Source: Aricia agestis
Taxonomy: Eukaryota > Arthropoda > Insecta > Lepidoptera > Lycaenidae
Direction: 5' to 3'
Assembly: GCF_905147365.1 (NCBI RefSeq)
Contig: NC_056419.1
Coordinates: 9,865,501-9,929,500, forward strand
DNA length: 64,000 nucleotides
Positions 57,185 to 64,000 of the stretch are shown here, piece after piece. Made by a program: the position numbers and the translations under genes. Position 1 is the first letter of the stretch. The number at the start of each line of letters is the position of its first letter. The notes under the pieces were generated by a model. That model was not told the origin of the DNA and ran no database searches. It saw nothing but the letters and a program-made list of their open reading frames with translations.

Positions 57185-57245
57185 ATTTCTTCTTTACCCG
57201 ACGACGGCAAAGCTAAAATGGGTTATGATTTTGGTTCGTTAGCCA
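57185..57245 (+). repeat. CCCGACGACGGC repeat fragment
   Basis: TTACCCGACGACGGCAAAGC then GGGTTATGATTTTG, family of 35693-35860. It is followed by a small AGCCACTAC/GTAGTGGCT hairpin at about 57240-57260. Confidence 0.45.
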
Positions 57246-57679
57246 CTACGGTAGTGGCTACCTACTACTAGTACTAGTCCGATTTTAACGAAGGTGTTAA
57301 TAGATTAGTAATGACTAATGATGCCGCAGACTACAAAAGCTATAATTTTTTTATAGTCGAATTGTGGTTATTTTTTACACTATTTACTTGTTTCAGGGTA
57401 TTTTTTTCGATAACCTTACGTATAACTAATTTTTAAAGGTTCTTGATTATTGCTTACAAGCAATAACCAATAATAAATGCTTCTATGATTCATATAGGAA
57501 AGAAAACTTTGGACTTTAGACGTTACATTAAACAACAGTCTTACCACAAAATGGTACCAAATCAAAACTCGTTTGTAATTAGTGTCCGAATCTAGATCCT
57601 TCATAAGTTTAGCGACCTATGGACGGACATTTTATTTTCCTGCATAGAAGTAGAATTATGATTATGACAAATTAAGATT

Positions 57680-57795
57680 ATATTGCACACGTTTCTCGGT
57701 GATAAAACTATCCTTTCCCGGGACCTCGGGTTATCACGTCTTTGCCCGGTAAAGTCTATCAGTGTGCATACACACATACAGACACAATACATCTA
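57680..57795. repeat. Decayed GTCT-type repeat
   Basis: Reverse-family phrases CTATCCTTTCCCGGGACC and CACATACAGACACAAT; heavily mutated. Confidence 0.4.
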
Positions 57796-57944
57796 GTATG
57801 ATTATTAGCTGAACAAGTTAACCTACACAAAAAGTTTCTAACTTATAAACGCTTAGGAGATTTTAGCTTCGTTATAATATCGTTGAAAGTATTGCAATAC
57901 TAATTTATATTGTTTAAAAATATAATATATACTTAAAACTAGCT

Positions 57945-58255
57945 GTCCCGGCAAACGTTTCTTTGCCATATAAAGTATTTCGACCATATTATTTTATTGA
58001 AGTGACTAAACAATTATGTCACCATGGCAACGTCCATCGCTATCCCGTCGCACAAACAATGGTCGCCGTCAGTCTCGAGTTGTAATAATTTACTATTATA
58101 TGTTCAACAAATGTACTTATCAATATAATAAGTACCCAGTAGCCGATTCTCAGACCCATTGAATATGCATATAAAATTTGGTTAAAATCAGTAAAGCCGT
58201 TTCGGAGGAGTACGCGGCCTAACATTGTGACACGAGAATTTTATATATAAGATAT
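57945..58255 (+). repeat. RTE-like tail
   Basis: ACTAGCTGTCCCGGCAAACG to GAGAATTTTATATATAAGAT, the usual start and end of this family; includes AAATCAGTAAAGCCGTTTCG. Confidence 0.6.
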
Positions 58256-58267
58256 TAGTAATGCAAT

Positions 58268-58555
58268 ACTAGATAATAATAATAATAATATCTATGGACG
58301 CTTCACAGCACGTCAGTCTGGCCCCGTGGTAAGTACCTGAAGGACTTGTGTTACGGGTACCAGACAACGGAAATATTATATTTAATACTTTTATACTATA
58401 CATATATTTAAGATTTTTATATGATACACATATTTAATACACATCCATGACCCAGGAACTTTGAAAACTTTTTGTTCCGTTGGCGGGATTCGAACCTGCG
58501 TCCCCCGGCTTGAACTACCAATGCGCTCACCACTGAGCCACAGAGGTCGTCAATA
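58268..58555 (-). mobile_element. tRNA-derived SINE, family 2 (copy 2)
   Basis: Near-identical to 37943-38225, including the (ATT)n tail and the GACGACCTCTGTGGCTCAGT head. CAATAC on both sides may be a short target duplication. Confidence 0.78.
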
Positions 58556-58563
58556 CATGTATA

Positions 58564-58649
58564 CAGGGTGTAACAAAAATAAGTGATAATACTTTAGGGT
58601 GTGTACGTGTTCCGTGTAAAGTATTATCACTTATTTTTGTTACACCCTG
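58564..58649. mobile_element. Minimal MITE, only the two inverted ends left
   Basis: 86 bases: CAGGGTGTAACAAAAATAAG ... and complement with ~15 bases between. Same ends as 11849-12065 and also TA-flanked (58562, 58650). Confidence 0.82.
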
Positions 58650-58682
58650 TATAGATACATGTATTGCAATACTAATTTATAT

Positions 58683-59155
58683 ATTTTTTAAATTTCAACG
58701 ACAACTGGATACTAAAACATCCAAATAACAATTAGCGAAGTCATTTTGTGCATACAATTGCCTGATAACTCGTGATAATTTTTAATAAGCCGCAGCTGGA
58801 TATATAAAAGTTTTGTTTACGCGGCGCAACCGTTAACTTTCTACGTTTTAGCACTTACAGACAAAGCGAGTAAAATCGACGGCTCTCTTAAAAGTTGTCA
58901 TACAAATTGACAAACATAAAATATGTTTATAGCGCCGCAAACGGCTCAGCCTTCGCCAACAAACGAACATTAAAGGTATGCGACGACAAAGGGTTTTCGA
59001 ACTTTTTGTCCGTTTTAAACTTTTAACCGACGATAAGGCGAATAATTTCGGCAGTGTATGTTTCGTAGCGCCTAAGCTGCTGATCTGATTTTTTGATCTT
59101 TCAAGCATCCACAACCTCAAAAACAATAAGCCAGTAGGCAAAAGTTAACCCTCAT
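58683..59155. other. No gene supported
   Basis: Slightly GC-richer around 58810-59060 but without recognisable exon or repeat. Confidence 0.35.
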
Positions 59156-59159
59156 AATC

Positions 59160-59345
59160 ATCTCTTGTATCTAAACTACTAGACATGATACATCTAGTAA
59201 ACGTAAAACATGAAATTTTAAAATCGTCACGGGTAAGGGGAAGACAAAGTGTAAAGTAAAAGATAAGTACATTTTCTCGGGGTAAATTTGTCCATAATAT
59301 CGATTCCTGATGTAAGTGACAGACAGACACACCTCCTATAATATT
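59160..59345 (-). repeat. Decayed GTCT-type repeat
   Basis: Ends GTAAGTGACAGACAGACACA then TATAATATTATGG; the remainder only loosely follows the family. Confidence 0.4.
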
Positions 59346-60571
59346 ATGGAAATAGATCTATTTGAGACTTATTACAAAACACTAAAAACCTGATTTTACT
59401 TTCTATTTCAAATATAAAGCATCGCCAATTAATTACAATATTCATACAGAACACAGATTTAATAGCACAGATAATATGCAAAAAATGTAAATCACTGATT
59501 TAATTTCAATTTAAATAAATTAATAAGAGACATTATATGTCATTTATAAGTTATAACATATAATAAATAATAATTAAATATAACAAACTCGCGACAAGCC
59601 GGTTTGTACATCAGTCGATGACATGCATTTTATTAGGTATCATGTCGTTATTATTTTCCTTAATAAAGTATGAATTGGTACGAGAAAAGAATGGTCCGTC
59701 CGTGTCGCTTTTTACTCGACTTGGCGGGGGCACTACCGTGCCCCTAGATATCATACAAAAGTTTAGTAGGTATTTCATTCTGAGGAATTTCTTCGGAAAC
59801 ATGGTGACAGTTGAAGTTACATAACGAAGGTTTGAAGGTTTTTTTCGGATATCGTTGTTTTTCGTGTATCGTAATTTTCGTAGAAAATTGATAATTGCCT
59901 TTATAGGCACTTTTAAAGAATTGTTTTGTTTTGTAAAATATTGTGAACTGATATGCGAAGCACAGAGTTTATTACCTATTAACACCTTTTTCTTGAATAA
60001 GGGATGCTTACCTAAACTACTGGTGTGTAGATTCAGAAAAATGTTGCACAAAATAAGTTATTGTAATATCATGCATTATGGTAAATTAATTGAGCCGCAA
60101 TCAATACTAGTCTATCAATAATCAATTTTAACAATTTTTATTTTAAATTTTCTAAATCAAGGTACCTACAGAAAAAATTAGAAAAATATAAAACACCCCG
60201 TACGTTGTTACCTCTAGTTCGCTCTTTATGTATTGATATTTGATATTAGACATTTGCAATACATTAAAATTTACATAATATAATAGACATAGTAAATTTC
60301 CCGAAGTGAGGCTTATTTGAATACATTAATCAATTAAAATAAAATAATATTATATTAAGTCCACAAAAGCTCTATTTGTCGATTATTTGATATAATTATT
60401 TAAATAAGGCTTTGAGATAACAAGACAATTTGCATATTTATTATACACGTGCATAAAATAATTTGTATCAACCCTAATACTTGAAAGACATTTTATTGAT
60501 TATTCACATTGATTGGTTTGCGCCAGTGTTACATTCTGAGCTGCGGTTGTTGACGATTTTTTTTGTTGCAG
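59346..60571. other. Presumed intron, no feature
   Basis: Overlapping frames near 59611-60121 (up to 146 codons on the minus strand) have no domain or splice evidence. A polypyrimidine tract and TTGCAG close the intron at 60571. Confidence 0.4.
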
Positions 60572-60954
60572 GTTTTCCCAAAAGGCTTTTGGTAGCTGTA
60601 TCCGTAGTTATAATAATCGCCATGTGTCTCGACCCCGCGGAGGCTAGATCCATCGAACACAAGCGGAGACACCAAAGAAGATACCCAGAGATGGCGCAAC
60701 TTACCAAAGAAAACATAACGTTACGACGAAACCCCAGCGTCGACCATTTTAAAAATGCGACAAGGAAGATCAAACACAAACTGAGGAATACGAAGAGGTT
60801 TTTCGACCAGGACAAGAAGGTGCTAGTGAGGAACGAGACGAGGGACTACCGGGAGGGCATGCCGGCGTGGCTGCCAGCTGTCAACTTTGTAGACATCCAC
60901 TTTCACGATTACAAGATACCTCGGAAGACGGGGAAATCGGTTACGGAAAGAAAG
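60572..60954 (+). CDS. Exon 2 of a secreted, basic glycoprotein (gene not identified)
   Basis: Bounded by a strong acceptor (TTTTTTTTGTTGCAG) and donor (AAG-GTAAAT), this 383-base exon is open throughout: two bases complete a split codon, then 127 codons, ending in phase 0. It starts with FPKRLLVAVSVVIIIAM, a hydrophobic segment ending PAEA-RS, a likely signal-peptidase site. A very basic stretch follows (EHKRRHQRR), which may serve furin cleavage or heparan sulphate binding. Three N-glycosylation sequons come next (NIT, NAT, NET). The end reads AWLPAVNFVDIHFHDYKIP and continues in an exon beyond those I can see. Composition is GC-richer than its flanks, as for real coding DNA. The protein family was not recognised; a secreted ligand or matrix protein fits but is only a guess. 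Confidence 0.75.
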
Positions 60955-61603
60955 GTAAATACTTACTTTTTTACCTGTAGTTAGGTAGCACAGACAATTA
61001 GACTATTAGGTATGTATATTTTAATCTATCGTGTGACACGTAGGTACTAGTCTATATCTAACATATTATAATACAGATATAGATACCTAAAAGCCTCATT
61101 GACTGTGTCACTTTTGTTATGAAATTATAGATAGCAAACGCGTTAAAACTTTCCAAGTTCCGTTTTACTCAAAACATTATAATAATAGTATGTCAACACT
61201 CAACAGCAAACTAATCACTAATACACAATCATAATCCTAATTAAAATAAACGAGATTTAGATTTAAAGTATTGAAAACTGACAGAACAATTACCGTGCGT
61301 GGAGGGTGTGGTGGACCGCCCCATCATTTCGCCGGCCAGTGCTCTTCATATTTTCGACTGATTAAAGACTGCAGGCTTTGTTGTTAGGGTTGCCAGCACA
61401 CAAACCCTATATAGTCTAAATCACGTGTAATATAATAACCCCTCTAGTTTTTTGAAACTTGACAGAAACAAAAAAATGACGTGACATTTCAATAGAGCTG
61501 TTATTGACGAAGAACTTATTGACGAAGAGAAAGACATATTAAAATATAAATAAAACATGTTTATTTCAGGCTTCATCAACCCATAAAAATATTAGTAAAT
61601 GTG
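60955..61603. other. Presumed intron 2, no feature
   Basis: Starts with the donor GTAAAT at 60955. No convincing next exon seen. Confidence 0.4.
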
Positions 61604-61606
61604 TTA

Positions 61607-61771
61607 AGGTGCCCATACACGGGACAATTTGTCGTTTCGTCAAGAAAATCCTGCAATCGATCTTTTGAACGTAAAATCGTTTGCGATATTGCTACACACG
61701 TACAATTTGTCGTTCGATTTTAACATCGAGGAGATAAATCGTTACGATAATTGTCCCGTGTATGGCCACCT
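61607..61771. mobile_element. MITE with 3-bp TTA target
   Basis: Ends AGGTGCCCATACACGGGACA and complement (one mismatch in ~23). TTA on each side (61604-61606, 61772-61774). GC-poor non-coding centre with TCGTTTCG motifs. Harbinger-like by target size. Confidence 0.78.
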
Positions 61772-61774
61772 TTA

Positions 61775-62425
61775 GTAACAATTCATGGCTTAATATTAAG
61801 TAATGCCGTGTCATCTTGACTGAAATATTATTAAAACACAAAGGTGCGTCTGCCTGCCTCTTCCCGTATTGACCGCTGCACTGATTTAGAAAAAAATAGA
61901 TTTGAGTCTGGGGAAACGAAGTAACGTTGTATTGCAAGAAATGTACGGCTATGTACAATTTTCAATTATGTAACATCAACCCAAGCAATATCTTTGAACT
62001 CGATGAATGCGTTTTTGCATTATTAAAGTTGACTTAAGCCAGGGCTACCACACTTTTATTATTATGTTGGCAGCCCTGAGTCGCCACACCTCGGCTAAAT
62101 GAGGTTTCATCGGGCCAAATTACACGTAGTCTTTTTACCCGCTCATTCACTTACATTGCACTTAGGAGCTATAACGACAAGTGCACCTCAGTCGCTGGCA
62201 GAATTACAATCATAACATCGAGTGTATTCATTCTGAAAACTTTCTAATAATAATATATTCACCCTGTATTATATTATATTATGTTAAACTAGTTTTTAAC
62301 TGTCACTCCGCAGAATACAGTATTAGAAATGGTCTAATATCTGCACCTGTTTTCTGGCAAAAACTCTTTGAGGTGCCGCAACGCGCCTTTCGCGAGCTAT
62401 TCTGGTATTTCAGTCTTCTCTCTAA
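61775..62425. other. No feature recognised
   Basis: Nothing supported. Confidence 0.35.
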
Positions 62426-62429
62426 ATCA

Positions 62430-62725
62430 AAGTTTCACAATACAAAATTTCATCAAAATCGGCGCAGCGGCTTGATCATGAAGAAGTAACAGAGATTTGT
62501 ACTCTGTAGTGTAATAAAACCTAATATTTTATACTTACAGCACAACCACACCTTTTATATTAATAACTAGCTGTCCCGGTGAACTTCGTGTCACTTAAAA
62601 ACCTTCCCTGGACTTCTACGAATATTTTAAGACTAAAATTAGCCCAATCCGTTCAGCCGTTCTCGAGTTTTGCGCTTAGCAACACATTCAGCGATTCATT
62701 TTTATATTACAGATTTTATATTATA
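62430..62725. repeat. Two RTE-like fragments
   Basis: 62430-62500 is a reverse piece (ATCAAAATCGGCGCAGCGGC). 62572-62725 opens ACTAGCTGTCCCGGTGAAC and ends TTTTATATTACAGATTTTAT. Confidence 0.5.
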
Positions 62726-63401
62726 GATTATTTATTATTATGTAGATAAGTACATTATTGGTTTTATTTTGCTAAATATTTTTGGAGAGATATCTTACAC
62801 GAGTCATAGTTTTCATATCCTGGACATTAACTTAATTTGATTATAGATTTGAAACCGGAAACAAACTTTATCTTTTCTATTCTTTGACGATTTTCTAACA
62901 ATATCCGCTAGTAGAAGATAACAATTAGCTACTTCTGATAATGATATTAGGTATTATTACCTGATAAGAAAAAGATCAGTTAAGATTGATATCGTATTGA
63001 AATGCCAATAACTTTAATCACATATTAATTATAAGTATATCATAACATGTTTTACAATTTACATAATATTAAGTATATAAAAACTTAGCTACATATTAAA
63101 TTACTAAAATTGAATAATTATCATATTGCAGAAAATGAAAGTTACAAGTACAAGAATATTTTTGCACTAACCAAAAACCAAAACTAATTATGCCACTATC
63201 CTTTAAAATGACAAACAAAAATGACAGACAGACAAACAATTCAGTGACAGCTTTTTGTAGTAGGTTTACAATAATCTCTAAAAAAATTATCAGGTATCAA
63301 AAGTGTTACGTAGTATACAATAATTACATTCTCTTTGATCAAAAGCGGCTCTGCCAATATGAATCGGCAGTTACGAAAATTTGTATGAAGCACAAAAATC
63401 G
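62726..63401. other. No gene supported
   Basis: AT-rich. The 116-codon plus frame at 63190-63540 has no recognisable domain. Confidence 0.35.
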
Positions 63402-63415
63402 GTTACCATGGAAAC
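63402..63415. promoter_or_regulatory. RFX X-box-like palindrome
   Basis: GTTACCATGGAAAC differs at one position from the symmetric X-box bound by RFX factors. Chance occurrence is possible in 64 kb. Confidence 0.35.
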
Positions 63416-63544
63416 GAGACCGGGTTAAATATTTCACAGAAATTTGCATACACGCTGCGCACGCGATTCTAAGTGGTCTTTGTAAGAGGAAACAAAACAA
63501 TAATAACAATTTCGCTTTAATAGTGATAATTTATCCATAACACC

Positions 63545-63640
63545 ATACTAATAAACTAATAAATGCGAAAGTGTGGTTGTATCTTCATCACGATAAGCGA
63601 TTTTGATTAAATTTAGTAGGTGCGCCTACCTATAACTTTA
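63545..63640 (+). repeat. GTCT-type repeat, head only
   Basis: CATACTAATAAACTAATAAA then TGCGAAAGTGTGG and CGATTTTGATTAAATTTAGT; strongly decayed, without the (GTCT)n run. Confidence 0.4.
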
Positions 63641-64000
63641 AATCCTAGCATAGTTTTCAAAACTCGAAAAAAATACGGCTTCTACATGATCTGATTTCAG
63701 AGTAACGAAGCTTAGCTAACTTTGGCTAAAGTTTTAGCGATAGTTATCTGACAAATTAGCCTAAAGGGTATTTTATAATAATGTATTATTATGATAATGT
63801 TGTTTAAACATAACATTATGAATGTTAATATTTTATAACGTACAAACATAGGTGATACAGTTTAACGAAATCGATCTTCAATAACGGCCCTTTTAATATT
63901 ATTTGTCCAGCGCACACTTCAGCCATTACGTATGCATGCCGAGCGACCTCACCACTAATTAATGTACAAGCTTCGGGACACAATGCAAATGTCATACAGT

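Noticed and set aside
59611..60121. Overlapping frames of 68-146 codons on both strands
   Set aside because: They lie in the presumed intron, lack motifs and compete with each other; neither strand is convincing.
60481..60571. Extension of exon 2 upstream to an earlier start
   Set aside because: The extra 30 codons precede a polypyrimidine tract and TTGCAG acceptor and have no ATG; they are intron.
61571..61606. Possible small exon after TTTATTTCAG
   Set aside because: The frame fits, but the would-be donor lies in the end of a MITE with a TTA target duplication, so the signal is probably accidental.
63132..63170. Possible terminal exon after ATTGCAG
   Set aside because: It would add only 12 residues before a stop, with no polypyrimidine tract; too weak.
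63190..63540. 116-codon plus-strand frame
   Set aside because: Ends in AT-rich low-complexity sequence (run of Asn codons), with no domain and no splice signals.

Overview
The window looks like insect DNA, most likely from a moth or butterfly (Lepidoptera). It is AT-rich and almost free of long open frames. Its repeats are ones I recognise as common in that order: a CR1-type LINE of what I believe is the Zenon group, its short derivatives, RTE-like tails with (GTCT)n runs, tRNA-derived SINEs, and MITEs with hAT, Harbinger or P-like hallmarks. The order is inferred from repeat types; no diagnostic host protein was identified.

Layout. 1-2.3 kb: a two-ORF non-LTR retrotransposon on the minus strand, with an intact coiled-coil/esterase-like ORF1 and the endonuclease start of ORF2, leaving the window at its left edge. 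5.0-8.3 kb: a near-complete single-ORF CR1-type LINE, minus strand, broken by only three small indels. 8.3-47 kb: intergenic or intronic DNA packed with small mobile elements, many datable by nesting and target-site duplications. These include four hAT-type MITEs with 8-bp duplications, a P-like element still holding the start of a THAP-domain reading frame, several long-armed hairpins, four short elements made from the two ends of the LINE, and SINEs. 47.4-61 kb: the only host gene signals, on the plus strand. A GC-rich promoter-like block with a perfect CRE palindrome precedes a short candidate coding exon (47708-47756). A second GC-rich block with an arthropod initiator precedes another short coding exon (54735-54753). 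A strongly supported exon with splice sites (60572-60954) encodes a hydrophobic secretion signal followed by a very basic, multiply glycosylatable N-terminus. Both short exons end in phase 1, which is what the downstream exon needs. They could therefore be alternative first exons of one secreted protein that continues beyond the window. 61-64 kb is intron or intergenic DNA with further repeats.

The host gene could not be named. Most of the rest is repeat biology. The best leads are the alternative-first-exon model with an overlapping upstream ORF, the P-like THAP element, the internally deleted LINE derivatives, and a pair of about 97% identical 342-bp inverted copies that bracket the first promoter.
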